This document shows positions 8,130 through 17,451 of a stretch of DNA of 64,000 nt, piece after piece. The notes beneath the pieces are model-generated. The model had not been told where the DNA came from. It was given only the letters and a program-made list of their open reading frames with translations, and made no database searches. The stretch is taken from contig JBQLZQ010000056.1 of the NCBI GenBank assembly GCA_052168355.1, positions 186,001-250,000 of the forward strand, given 5' to 3'. A program made the position numbers and the translations under genes. The DNA comes from JBQLZQ01 sp052168355. Its GTDB lineage: Bacteria; Pseudomonadota; Alphaproteobacteria; DSM-16000; Inquilinaceae. Numbering within the stretch: position 1 is the stretch's first letter; each line of letters opens with the position of its first letter.

Positions 8130-9395
8130 CTATTGGGCGGCCATCGCCTCTTCAAGCCGCGTCTGCATGGTGTCGGCGGCTTCTTCCGGCGATTTCTGTC
8201 CGAGGATCGCGGCCTGGAACTCCTCCCCGATAATCGCCGAAACCTGGGCGCCGTTGTCGAGCGACGCGATCACGTGACGGATCGGGGATACCGAGGCGGC
8301 CGCCCAGTCCGAAAGATACTGGTCTGCCTTGACGGCCTCCGAAACCAGACCCGTCTTTGTCGCCGGCAGGGTGGATTGATTTGTCGCGTAGGCAACGAGC
8401 ACCTCGTCTGACAGAAGGTACTCGATCCACCGCACCGCCGCACTGTCCGGTCTTGCGTTCTCGTCCCCGAAAACCGCGAGAACGTGGCCCCACTGGATCG
8501 ACACCGGCGTGTCGCCGGCGTTGAGCACCGGCCCCTTGATCGGCTTTACCGCCGGATCGATTTCGGTGTCGCGACCGGAGAACTGGCGGGCGAACGTGCG
8601 GGCCACCGGCGCATCGATATAGAACGCGGTGGCCCCTTGCCCGAACAGTCGGCGGGCGTCCGGCCGGTCGATCTCCGGCGCCGCGAGGCGGTCGTTCATT
8701 GCCTCGGTGAGGAAGGTCAGCGCGGCCACGGCTTCGGGCGAGTTGGCGGCGACCGCGCCGTCCTCCTCGATAAGGTTGCCGCCGAAGATCTTCACCCAGA
8801 TCACATAGTCCAGGACGATCGAGTTTTCGTTCTTCGTGGAGAGGCCGAGCGGGACGGAGTTGGGCACATTGTCCCGCACGGCCACCAGAGCCGCGCGGAA
8901 CTCGTCAAGCGTTTCGGGCATTTCGGTTACCCCCGCCGCCTCCAACACCTCTTGATTGGCAACCCAGCCCACAGTGCCGCCGATCCACGGCACCGCCACC
9001 TGCCTGCCATCGATGTTGCCCATGGCGAGGAAACCGGGATCGAACATCGCTTCCAGCCGGTCGCGGCCGATCACGTCATTGAGGTCGACAAGCTGATCGA
9101 TGCCCTTAAGCATGGGCAGGAGCCGCCCCTGGCTCTGCCCGACATCCGGCAGATTGTTCGACCGCCCCCGGAGGAGATAGTTCTTGGTCATTTCGCCCCA
9201 GGCGTAGCCTTGGGGCTCAACCGCCAGACCGGTCTCGGCCTTGAAGCCGTCGATCATCTCCTGGATGACCTTCTGGCCCGTCTCCTCGGTATAGGTCCAA
9301 GTCATGAATTCGACATCCTGGGCCGCCACCGGCGCAGCCGCGCCGATAAGAGCGGCGATGCCTGCGGCCGCGAACATCTTGAAGTGTCTTTTCAT
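8130..9395 (-). CDS. Extracellular solute-binding protein of a carbohydrate ABC transporter
   Basis: 421 residues. The N-terminus MKRHFKMFAAAGIAALIG leads to AAPVAAQDVEF, a Sec signal peptide probably cleaved after VAA or VAAQ. The rest is a family-1 type (MalE/UgpB-like) binding protein with FMTWTYTEETGQKVIQEM and a hinge region with AVPWIGGTVGW. It captures substrate in the periplasm for the permeases at 5395 and 6231. It has its own promoter region of 101 bp containing two copies of the 19-bp operator (9424 and 9478) and is followed by a stem-loop. It is probably the first gene of the transcript running to 2111. Confidence 0.9.
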   Translation of the reverse strand: MKRHFKMFAAAGIAALIGAAAPVAAQDVEFMTWTYTEETGQKVIQEMIDGFKAETGLAVEPQGYAWGEMTKNYLLRGRSNNLPDVGQSQGRLLPMLKGIDQLVDLNDVIGRDRLEAMFDPGFLAMGNIDGRQVAVPWIGGTVGWVANQEVLEAAGVTEMPETLDEFRAALVAVRDNVPNSVPLGLSTKNENSIVLDYVIWVKIFGGNLIEEDGAVAANSPEAVAALTFLTEAMNDRLAAPEIDRPDARRLFGQGATAFYIDAPVARTFARQFSGRDTEIDPAVKPIKGPVLNAGDTPVSIQWGHVLAVFGDENARPDSAAVRWIEYLLSDEVLVAYATNQSTLPATKTGLVSEAVKADQYLSDWAAASVSPIRHVIASLDNGAQVSAIIGEEFQAAILGQKSPEEAADTMQTRLEEAMAAQ

Positions 9396-9423
9396 CCGAT
9401 CCTCCCTGATAGGCCCTCGGTAA

Positions 9424-9442
9424 TTTGGAACCCTGTTTCAAA
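9424..9442. promoter_or_regulatory. Candidate IclR-type operator (copy 2)
   Basis: TTTGGAAC-CCT-GTTTCAAA, an 8-3-8 inverted repeat 29 bp upstream of the SBP start codon. Its centre is 54 bp, about five helical turns, from copy 3, suitable for cooperative binding on one face. Confidence 0.65.
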
Positions 9443-9477
9443 ACACGTAAACGCGATCGCTGACGCTGTCAAGAGAA

Positions 9478-9496
9478 CCTGAAACCTCGTTCCAAA
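9478..9496. promoter_or_regulatory. Candidate IclR-type operator (copy 3)
   Basis: CCTGAAAC-CTC-GTTCCAAA, directly abutting the stop codon of the SDR gene and upstream of the SBP gene. The right half matches copies 1 and 4; the left half diverges in its first two bases. Confidence 0.6.
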
Positions 9497-10308
9497 TTAG
9501 ACGACGCCACCGTCTACGACAAAGGTCTGCCCCGTGACCAACCGACTATCGTCGGCGGCCAGCCACAGCGCCATGCGCGCGACATCCGGCGGCAGCAGGA
9601 ATTCCTCCAGGCACTGCCGCTCAAGATATTGCGCGAATTTGTCCGGATAGATTGCCTTGGCGCGGTCCACCTGGCGTTCGGTCAAGATCCAGCCCGGCGC
9701 GATGGAGTTGACGCGGATCTTTCGGTTTCCCACTTCGCGCGCCAGTGAGCGCGTCATGCCCTGCACCGCCGATTTCGCCGTCGTGTAGCAGATCAGGCCG
9801 GGCGCGCCCTGCATCCAGCTGTTGGACCCCATATTGACGATCGCCCCGCCGCCGGCCGCCGCCATGTCGGGGACCACCGCCTGGGCCGCGAAGAAGTGGT
9901 GACGAAGGTTGACGTTGAAGCGATCGTCCCAATAGTCCGGCGTCACCTCCTCGATAGGCAATCTGTCATCGTTGCCCGCGTTGTTGACGAGAACGCGGAT
10001 CGGTCCCAGGCGATCGCGAAGCGCGGCAATGGCGGTTCGCATCGCGGCAATATCGGTGAGATCAACGACTTCGTGGTCCGGGCGATTGCCGGTTTCCGTC
10101 GCCACCGCGTCGGCCGTCGCGGAAGCCGCCCGGTCGTCGAGTTCGAGAAACCCGACCCGTGCCCCCTGCCCCGCGAACGCCTCCACCAGATGCGCGCCGA
10201 TACCCGACCCGCCACCGGTGATAAGCACCGGAAGGTTGCGCAGGCTCGGATAGACGGCAGCCTCGATGGGAACGGAAGAAAGCTCTGGGTGTCGGGCGCG
10301 ACCGTCCG

Positions 10309-10312
<4 letters not shown>
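9497..10312 (-). CDS. Short-chain dehydrogenase/reductase (SDR), sugar dehydrogenase-like
   Basis: 271 residues with GTG start overlapping the ATPase stop (GTGA). Classical SDR layout: an extra 28-residue N-terminal tail, the nucleotide-binding TGGGSGIG near residue 35, NNAG near residue 115, the catalytic Ser region MGSNSWMQ, YTTAK as the YxxxK motif near residues 184-188, and a C-terminal VTGQTFVVDGG. In this operon it probably oxidises the imported sugar to the lactone, which the SMP-30 domain encoded upstream can open (inference from family and context). Confidence 0.85.
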
Positions 10313-11427
<1,115 letters not shown>

Positions 11428-11441
11428 GGTCGTCTTCTCCG

Positions 11442-13178
11442 TCAGCCCGCGAAGGCGTGTGCGGCGAGGCCCGTAAACCCCGTTGCGACCGCGAACACGC
11501 TGCCCGATTGGGGAGCCTCCGCAAGCTGCTGGGCCGACAGGCGGATGCGCGCACTGGTGACGAACAGGGTGGCAAGGTCGTCGCCGCCGAAGACGCAACT
11601 TGTCGGCCGTGGCACGGGTAGGTTCACCACCCGTTCGACCTTGCCGTCCGGGTCGTATCGCGTGACGCACCACCCGTCCCAATGCGCGGACCACACGAAC
11701 CCCTCGGCATCGACCGTGAGACCATCCGGGATGCCGGCGCCTTCGGGGATCTCGGCGAAGACACGGCGACCGGCGATCGCCCCCCGATCGACGTCGAAAT
11801 CGTAGGCGTAGATCGTCCGCTTGCCGGAATCGGTGAAATAGAATGTTCGGTCGTCGGGGCTCCAACCGAGCCCGTTGGCGATGTGAACGCCATCCTGCAT
11901 CAACGTCGCGCTCCCGTCGGGGTCGATCCTCCAGAGCGCGCCCTGGCCGGGGGTCGCGTCGATCGCCAGCGACCCCACCCACAGACGTCCACGGCTGTCG
12001 CACTTCCCGTCATTGAAGCGATTGCCGGGGCGGTTCTGTTCCGGCGCGCACAGAATCGTCATGGCGTCCGACGCCGCGTCGATCAAGCGGACATCACCCT
12101 GCATCGCGGCGACCAGACCGCCCGTGGCCCGGGGGATCGCCGTGCCCACCAGATGGGGCATCGCCGTCGAAATATAGGTTCCCGACACGACATCGCTTTC
12201 CAGCACCGCCGGCGCCAGGATATCGACCCAGATCAACCGCTGACGCTCGACCGACCAATGCGGCCCCTCGCCCAAAAAGCTGGAGGCGGGAACGGCGCAC
12301 CGCACCTGATCGCTGTCGCTGCCCAGCGGTCGCGGGTTGACGGTGATCGACATCGCGCTTTCCCCCACATTGCCGGAAATCCGCCGCGCGGCGATCATCG
12401 TTTCGCGGCCCAGGGCGTGCAGCCGTTCCTCGGTCAGGCGAAAGGACGGTCCGACGATCCCGATCCCGCCGATCGGCCGGGCTCGGTGGTCGAGAATGGG
12501 CGCGGCAACCGAACTGATTCCCGCATTCTGTTCCTCGACCGCGATGGCGTATCCGCGGCCCTTGGTCAGATCGAGCTGGCGCATCAGTTCAGCCGGGTCG
12601 GTGATGGTCCGCGGCGTCAGCGCGACGAGATCCTGCTGCAAAAGGCGCATGCGCCGCTCGGGATCGAGATGAGCCAGGATGGCCTTGCCGATACCGCTGG
12701 TGTGGGGCGAGGCGCGGTTGCCCACACTGTTGGCAAGACGAAGCGGCTGCGGCGCTTCACGCTGATCGATGTAAAGCACGTCGTCGCCGTCGAGAATGCC
12801 TAGACGGACGGTTTCCCCGGTCAGATCGCGCAGCCGGATCAGCTCCGGCTCGGCCGCCCCGCGCAGGTCGAAATTGTCCCACACATGATGCGCCATCTCG
12901 AACAGGCGCGACCCAAGCCGATAGGTCTGATCGCGCTCGTCGAAGGCGACGAACCGAGCCTCCATAAGGGTCTGCAAAAGGCGATGCAGGGTTCCTTTCG
13001 ACAGTTCGCTGCGATCAAGAAGCTCGACAAACCGTGGCGGCCGTCCGGCCGTGGAAACGAGACTTAGAATTTGAAGCCCGCGCCATAGCGCCTGCGTGCC
13101 CGGAGCGATGTCTCCGGCAGCGCTCTCGATCACGGCAAGGTCGTCAACCGACACCGGCGGCAACGTCTCGACCGCCAC
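11442..13178 (-). CDS. Fused IclR-family transcription regulator / SMP-30 (gluconolactonase-like) protein
   Basis: One uninterrupted frame of 578 residues encodes two usually separate proteins. Residues about 25-90 form an IclR winged helix (ELSKGTLHRLLQTL), about 95-270 the IclR effector domain (NRASPHTSGIGKAILA, then AGISSVAAPILD), and about 290-578 an SMP-30/gluconolactonase beta-propeller. The propeller keeps the expected metal ligands: Glu in FLGEGPHW, Asn in RFNDGKCD, Asn in ANGLGWSPDD, and Asp in GIPDGLTVDAEG, so it may be an active lactonase. I chose GTG 13178 because GGAG lies 5 nt upstream; GTG 13241 in the same frame is the alternative and adds 21 residues. The 19-bp operator at 13260 suggests autoregulation. 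Confidence 0.85.
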   Translation of the reverse strand: MAVETLPPVSVDDLAVIESAAGDIAPGTQALWRGLQILSLVSTAGRPPRFVELLDRSELSKGTLHRLLQTLMEARFVAFDERDQTYRLGSRLFEMAHHVWDNFDLRGAAEPELIRLRDLTGETVRLGILDGDDVLYIDQREAPQPLRLANSVGNRASPHTSGIGKAILAHLDPERRMRLLQQDLVALTPRTITDPAELMRQLDLTKGRGYAIAVEEQNAGISSVAAPILDHRARPIGGIGIVGPSFRLTEERLHALGRETMIAARRISGNVGESAMSITVNPRPLGSDSDQVRCAVPASSFLGEGPHWSVERQRLIWVDILAPAVLESDVVSGTYISTAMPHLVGTAIPRATGGLVAAMQGDVRLIDAASDAMTILCAPEQNRPGNRFNDGKCDSRGRLWVGSLAIDATPGQGALWRIDPDGSATLMQDGVHIANGLGWSPDDRTFYFTDSGKRTIYAYDFDVDRGAIAGRRVFAEIPEGAGIPDGLTVDAEGFVWSAHWDGWCVTRYDPDGKVERVVNLPVPRPTSCVFGGDDLATLFVTSARIRLSAQQLAEAPQSGSVFAVATGFTGLAAHAFAG

Positions 13179-13259
13179 GGAATCTCCACGATATCGCTTC
13201 GCCAAACGCCATTTTCCTTCTGGTGATGGGCACAGAGTCACTCATGATCAGGGCCGTAT

Positions 13260-13278
13260 TTTGAAACCAGGTTCCAAA
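13260..13278. promoter_or_regulatory. Candidate IclR-type operator (copy 4)
   Basis: TTTGAAAC-CAG-GTTCCAAA, the best-formed copy of the 8-3-8 repeat, located 82 bp upstream of the GTG chosen for the IclR fusion. Placement fits autoregulation. Nothing else stands out in the remainder of 13179-13361. Confidence 0.65.
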
Positions 13279-13361
13279 AATAGTCAAGCGGGCCCGGCTT
13301 GAAACCCAAAAGCACCGTAGCGTTGCGCGCGGCCGTACAACTGGATCAGACAGCGTCGCGG

Positions 13362-14216
13362 CTATTCCTCCGATTGAAACGGATCTCTTCGGTGGGCGAT
13401 GCGATAGGCGCGCGGGGTCTTGGCGAAGCGTCGTTGGAACAGTCTGTAAAAATAGCTGATGTTCTCAAACCCGCATTCGTTCGCGACATCTTCTATCGAA
13501 GCCTCGTCACTCCTCAAAAGCTGCGCGGCATACTCGATCCGGATACGATTGATGTACTCCGATGGGGTCAGCCCCGTGACGGCCTTGCAGGTACGGCAGA
13601 CATGCTCGCGACTGCGGCGCGCCACCTTGAGAAAGCCCGACGCCCCTTGTTGGAACACCTCGCGTGACTGGGCCGCGCTGCAGGCTTCGGCGAACCAACG
13701 GGGCGCGGTACCGTCTTCACTGCTCGTTGCATCGGCCACGCGGTTGGCCAAAACCAGCAGAAACTCCTCGATCCCGGCAAGCGACCGTTGCGATATCTGC
13801 AACTGCTGGGCGATCCTGACCGCGCGGGCAAACCTCGCGGGTGCGAGGGTGTGCATCTCGGGCAGAGCGCTTTTGGCATCGAAGAACCGACCACCGATCG
13901 TGGCGGCATAGCGCGTCGCCAGATGCTCCGCCGTGTCGGAGCGGAACATGATGTTGAAGATCCGGCAGCCCGACTTTCGATCGGCGCAGAAGGCATGCAC
14001 ATCGGCGGGCCTCACGAAGGCCAGATGCCCGGGTTCGAGGACTTGAGTGACGCCGTTCACCCAATGGGAGGTGCGGCCGCGTTCAATCAGAAAAACCTCG
14101 AAATAGTCATGGTCATGCGCCTGATCGGGATAGCGCGTCGCGAGGCTCTTCCGAGCGAAGTGAAACGCCTCGTTGGCGGTGATGTAGTTGTCTATCAGAA
14201 AGGTCGTTTTGCGCAT
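13362..14216 (-). CDS. AraC-family transcription regulator
   Basis: 284 residues. The N-terminal half is a cupin-type sensing domain (HDHDYFEVFLIERG, then LEPGHLAFVRPADVHAF), as in sugar-responsive AraC/RhaR-type proteins. The C-terminal 100 residues carry two helix-turn-helix units, with GLTPSEYINRIRIEYAAQLL and DVANECGFENISYFYRLFQ followed by RFAKTPRAYR. It is divergent from the dioxygenase gene at 14345 across 128 bp and probably controls it and the following gene. Confidence 0.88.
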   Translation of the reverse strand: MRKTTFLIDNYITANEAFHFARKSLATRYPDQAHDHDYFEVFLIERGRTSHWVNGVTQVLEPGHLAFVRPADVHAFCADRKSGCRIFNIMFRSDTAEHLATRYAATIGGRFFDAKSALPEMHTLAPARFARAVRIAQQLQISQRSLAGIEEFLLVLANRVADATSSEDGTAPRWFAEACSAAQSREVFQQGASGFLKVARRSREHVCRTCKAVTGLTPSEYINRIRIEYAAQLLRSDEASIEDVANECGFENISYFYRLFQRRFAKTPRAYRIAHRRDPFQSEE

Positions 14217-14344
14217 GCAGCAATATTAGCCAACGATTTAGCCCTGTGAGTATAAAAATATCAATATAGTATAATAAAAAGTCAATCTGCGCCACTGACT
14301 GAAAACCCGACGCGACTAGGGTTGAGCGTTGGGGAGAGCGTTCC
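14217..14344. promoter_or_regulatory. Divergent promoter region between the AraC and PhyH genes
   Basis: This AT-rich interval contrasts with its surroundings. On the plus strand a TATAAT hexamer lies at 14270-14275, a good -10 for the PhyH gene, but I see no good -35, as expected for an activator-dependent promoter. On the minus strand GGCTAA occurs twice 12 bp apart (14226-14231 and 14238-14243 as TTAGCC on the plus strand), a tandem arrangement compatible with AraC-family binding near the regulator's own start. Confidence 0.4.
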
Positions 14345-15169
14345 ATGACAGATCTTCAGAACGATCTGAGCTTCGCGCCGGTGCGGGTTTCCGCCCCGGC
14401 GAAACTGACGCCGGCGCAAATCGCTGCCTATAACAGCGATGGATTCGTCCAGCCTTTCGATATCTTTCCGCCGGCAGAGATCGCCGATATCCGCGCCTAT
14501 GTCGATGGTCTGATGCGTGATTTGGGCCCGGCGGGGGCCTATGGGATCAACTGCTATCAGGCGCGGCTGTCGGGTCTCTGGGATATCGCGACGGATTCGC
14601 GAATTCTCGACCACGTGCAGGACATCACCGGCCCCGACATTCTGTGTTGGGCCACGGCAGTTCTATCGAAAGCCCCCCATGATCCCAAGGCCGTGCCCTG
14701 GCATCAGGATGCGTCCTTTTGGGCGCTCGATCCTGCCCGCACTGTGACTGTCTGGCTGGCCATCGACGACGCGGACGAGGCGAACTCCGCAATGCGGTTT
14801 ATCCCCGGCACGCATCGTCACGGCCCGCTGAAGATGCAGAAAACCGGCGCGGCGGCAGTCTTTCACAAGGAGACCGCAGAGGCGGAGGCGTTGGGCGAGC
14901 CCTTCACCAACACCCTACGGGCCGGGCAGATCTCGCTGCATGCCGACATGCTGGTCCATGGCTCGCTGGCGAATTCCTCCGATCGTCGTCGCTGTGGCCT
15001 GACGCTGCGCTATTGCCCGCCGGAGGTCAGGATCACCGACCCCGCCTGGGCCAACGGCGTCGAGGCGATCGCGTGCCGTGGACGGAGCGGCGGTTGGAAA
15101 ACCCACCCCCGACCCGAAAACAACGACATCACAAAAACAAGCAGTCCACACGTGGTGGGAAACAACTGA
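14345..15169 (+). CDS. Phytanoyl-CoA dioxygenase (PhyH)-family Fe(II)/2-oxoglutarate oxygenase, second copy
   Basis: 274 residues. Facial triad H120-x-D122 in VPWHQDASFW and H205 in MLVHGSLANSS, with Arg in the following DRRRC. The substrate class cannot be read from sequence. A GGGGAG ribosome-binding site precedes ATG 14345. Its stop overlaps the ATG of the MBL-fold gene (TGATG), so the two are co-translated, and both lie downstream of the divergent AraC regulator. The C-terminal 30 residues are polar and poorly conserved in appearance. Confidence 0.85.
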   Translation: MTDLQNDLSFAPVRVSAPAKLTPAQIAAYNSDGFVQPFDIFPPAEIADIRAYVDGLMRDLGPAGAYGINCYQARLSGLWDIATDSRILDHVQDITGPDILCWATAVLSKAPHDPKAVPWHQDASFWALDPARTVTVWLAIDDADEANSAMRFIPGTHRHGPLKMQKTGAAAVFHKETAEAEALGEPFTNTLRAGQISLHADMLVHGSLANSSDRRRCGLTLRYCPPEVRITDPAWANGVEAIACRGRSGGWKTHPRPENNDITKTSSPHVVGNN

Positions 15170-15849
15170 TGCAGATCACCTGGTATGGACACGCGGCCTT
15201 TGGCCTGATGCCCGAGAATGGCCCACGCACCATCACCGACCCCTACACGCCCGAAGGCGTGGGGTATGCCCCCATCAGGGATGAAGCCGATCTGGTGATC
15301 ATCTCTTCCGACGATGACAGCGCCCATTGTCGCGCCGATCTGATCAAGGGCGGGCCCGACGTCGTGAATGCGTTGACCGTGGCGCAGCAGGGTGGACAGA
15401 CGTCCGTTCGGGGTGTCGAAATCACGGCCATCGAAGCGGCGGAGTGGGACCACCATCCCGAACACGCGGTTCCGGGGCAAAACGGCATGTATCGTTTTAC
15501 CCTGGATGGCATCAGGTGCGCCCATATGGGCGACGTCGGCAATCCTCTCACCGACGCACAGCAGGCATTCTTCGAGGGGACCGATATTCTCTTCGCGTTG
15601 GCGGGGGGCTATCTCACGCTCGAGCTGCCGGACCTGATGGAGATGATCCATCGAACCCGGCCGAAACTTGTCATCCCGATGCATTTTCGGACGCTGACAT
15701 ACCGGCCCCGCAACACGATGTGGATCGAAAGCTTCCTCGGCCATTTCAAGGAGGCCGATGTCGATTTCGCGTTCGGCCCCACTGTCGAGATTACCGGGCA
15801 GGAGATTCCCGATCGCACACGCGTTCTGGTGATGGACTATCTGCGGTGA
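15169..15849 (+). CDS. Metallo-beta-lactamase-fold protein, UlaG-like, with an atypical metal site
   Basis: 226 residues beginning MQITWYGHAAFGL, the typical N-terminus of UlaG-like MBL-fold hydrolases. The HxHxDH loop expected near residue 47 reads ISSDDDSAH, so the first metal-binding histidines are absent. Later ligands appear kept: AHMGDVGN (H119, D122) and VIPMHFRT (H172). It may use one metal, use it differently, or be non-hydrolytic. The gene is translationally coupled to the PhyH oxygenase upstream and overlaps the sulfatase gene tail to tail by 13 bp. Confidence 0.75.
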   Translation: MQITWYGHAAFGLMPENGPRTITDPYTPEGVGYAPIRDEADLVIISSDDDSAHCRADLIKGGPDVVNALTVAQQGGQTSVRGVEITAIEAAEWDHHPEHAVPGQNGMYRFTLDGIRCAHMGDVGNPLTDAQQAFFEGTDILFALAGGYLTLELPDLMEMIHRTRPKLVIPMHFRTLTYRPRNTMWIESFLGHFKEADVDFAFGPTVEITGQEIPDRTRVLVMDYLR

Positions 15850-17306
15850 GGGAAGCGCGCCGCCTCCGCCTCGAGCCGATCGGCATGGTGGCCGCGCCCG
15901 CTCGCCCGCAGGCGCGCGGCATAGGCGGGCAAGCGCCCCTGAATGTGGAATGGGCCGCCTTCGGCGATAAGCGTCATCAGCGGATCGTCGTCCAGCCCGG
16001 CGGCCGCCATCACCCCGCCGCGCCAGACATCCAGAATGGACAGTCCCCGGCCGACCATGTCGGGGCGCAGCCCGCTCAGGTCTCGCTGTTCCGCGGGATC
16101 TTCGGTCAGGTTGAACAACAGGATCGGGGGCAGATCCTTCATGCCTGCGTCATAGGTGCGAAGCAGCAGCCAGTCGGCTCCATCGCCCCGGAAACGGACG
16201 CCGCGCTGCGCACTCCAAGCTCCCTGGCCAAGGATCAGGGCGTCACGGCCGCCATCGCTCAGGTCCCCGGAAAAGCTGCGGGCATTCCATATTCGGGGCA
16301 GGTCCGCGCCAAGCAGATCGAGCACGGTGGCCATCCAGTCGAAGTGATAGTGCAGGCCGTCGTTGCGCCCGCTGAACCCCGGCTGCCCCGGCCAGCGTAT
16401 GATCAAGGGGACGTGGCAGGTCGGCGCATCTGCGGTCTGGTGATCCCCCCAAATGTTCAGCTCCCCGAGATTCTCGCCATGATCGGCCGAAATGACGACG
16501 ATGGTGTCATCGGCCTGATCGCTGGCTTCCAATTCGGACAGGACCAGGCCGATATGGTGGTCGGCGTAGCGGATCCCGGTGTCATAGCCCGCAAACCAAG
16601 CGCGCGCGGCGGCAAGGCCGTCGATGACGGCCGGCGCGCGCAGGGGTTTCGCCTCGTCCCCCCAACCCAGCGGTTCGGCGGCGGAGTGTGGGCCGAAGCT
16701 TGCGACCTGGGCGGTGATCAGCGCCTCCGTCAACCAGCCTGGCAGAGCGGCGTCCGCAAACGGGTCCCCGAATTCATCCGGCGTGCGATAGGGAGTGTGG
16801 GGGTCCCACAGGTTCACATGCAGGAACCACGGCGCGCCACCCTTCGCACGATGAATGTAGTCGATGGCACGGGGGGCCACCTCGCTGGCCAATTCAAGTC
16901 CGCGCTTGCCGGGGGACTGGACTTCGTCGAAACCCGCCAGCCAGTGCCACGCCCCATGACGCTCCGCGAAGCTGGAAATCGTGGCGCAGCGATAGCCCAT
17001 GGATCGCAGAACGCCGGTGAAACTGGCATCGAGATAGGTCCCCGCCCAGCCGCGCGTCGCGCCTTCCCGGCGCGGTTCGCAAACGCTTCCGCCATGGCCC
17101 ACGACGCCCGTTACCAACCCGAACCGCCCCGACCAGAGCGCCGTGCGAGACGGCAGACAGGGCGTATCGCTGGCATGAACGCCCGTGAAAACGATCCCTT
17201 CGCGCGCCACGGAGTCGATTACCGGAGAGGTATCTCGCGCATATCCATAGCACCCCAGATGGTCCGGCCGCAGGCTGTCGATGTCGATGTAAAGCACGTT
17301 GGTCAT
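15837..17306 (-). CDS. Type I sulfatase (alkaline-phosphatase superfamily)
   Basis: 489 residues. Metal-binding Asp residues in LYIDIDSLRPDH at the N-terminus and the sulfatase signature C50-L-P-S-R54, whose Cys would be converted to formylglycine, are present. A further metal motif, SADHGENLGE, lies mid-protein. There is no signal peptide, so it is probably cytoplasmic and acts after import. The gene is divergent from the SBP at 17452 with a shared 145-bp intergenic region. With the GH38 enzyme and transporter nearby, it may desulfate an imported mannoside or glycan (inference). No formylglycine-generating enzyme is in the window. Confidence 0.85.
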   Translation of the reverse strand: MTNVLYIDIDSLRPDHLGCYGYARDTSPVIDSVAREGIVFTGVHASDTPCLPSRTALWSGRFGLVTGVVGHGGSVCEPRREGATRGWAGTYLDASFTGVLRSMGYRCATISSFAERHGAWHWLAGFDEVQSPGKRGLELASEVAPRAIDYIHRAKGGAPWFLHVNLWDPHTPYRTPDEFGDPFADAALPGWLTEALITAQVASFGPHSAAEPLGWGDEAKPLRAPAVIDGLAAARAWFAGYDTGIRYADHHIGLVLSELEASDQADDTIVVISADHGENLGELNIWGDHQTADAPTCHVPLIIRWPGQPGFSGRNDGLHYHFDWMATVLDLLGADLPRIWNARSFSGDLSDGGRDALILGQGAWSAQRGVRFRGDGADWLLLRTYDAGMKDLPPILLFNLTEDPAEQRDLSGLRPDMVGRGLSILDVWRGGVMAAAGLDDDPLMTLIAEGGPFHIQGRLPAYAARLRASGRGHHADRLEAEAARFPHRR

Positions 17307-17371
17307 TGGGACATCCCTGTCCGTTCGAGGAGCCGGCCAGACGTCACCTCAATCCATCAAACAGGGCAAGC

Positions 17372-17382
17372 GAAACCGTTTC
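17372..17382. promoter_or_regulatory. Palindrome in the sulfatase/SBP divergent promoter
   Basis: GAAAC-C-GTTTC, a perfect odd-centred palindrome 70 bp upstream of the SBP start. Its half-sites resemble those of the region A operators but the spacer is 1 nt rather than 3, so a different regulator is likely. No regulator is encoded next to it. Confidence 0.35.
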
Positions 17383-17451
17383 CAAGACCACGATAAACCT
17401 GGAGTCAAACCCGACCCGGCGACAAGCCGGGCCGACAATGGGAGGAAGACG

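Noticed and set aside
15327..17396. A plus-strand open frame of 689 codons across the sulfatase region
   Set aside because: It is antisense to a sulfatase with an intact active site and resembles no family.
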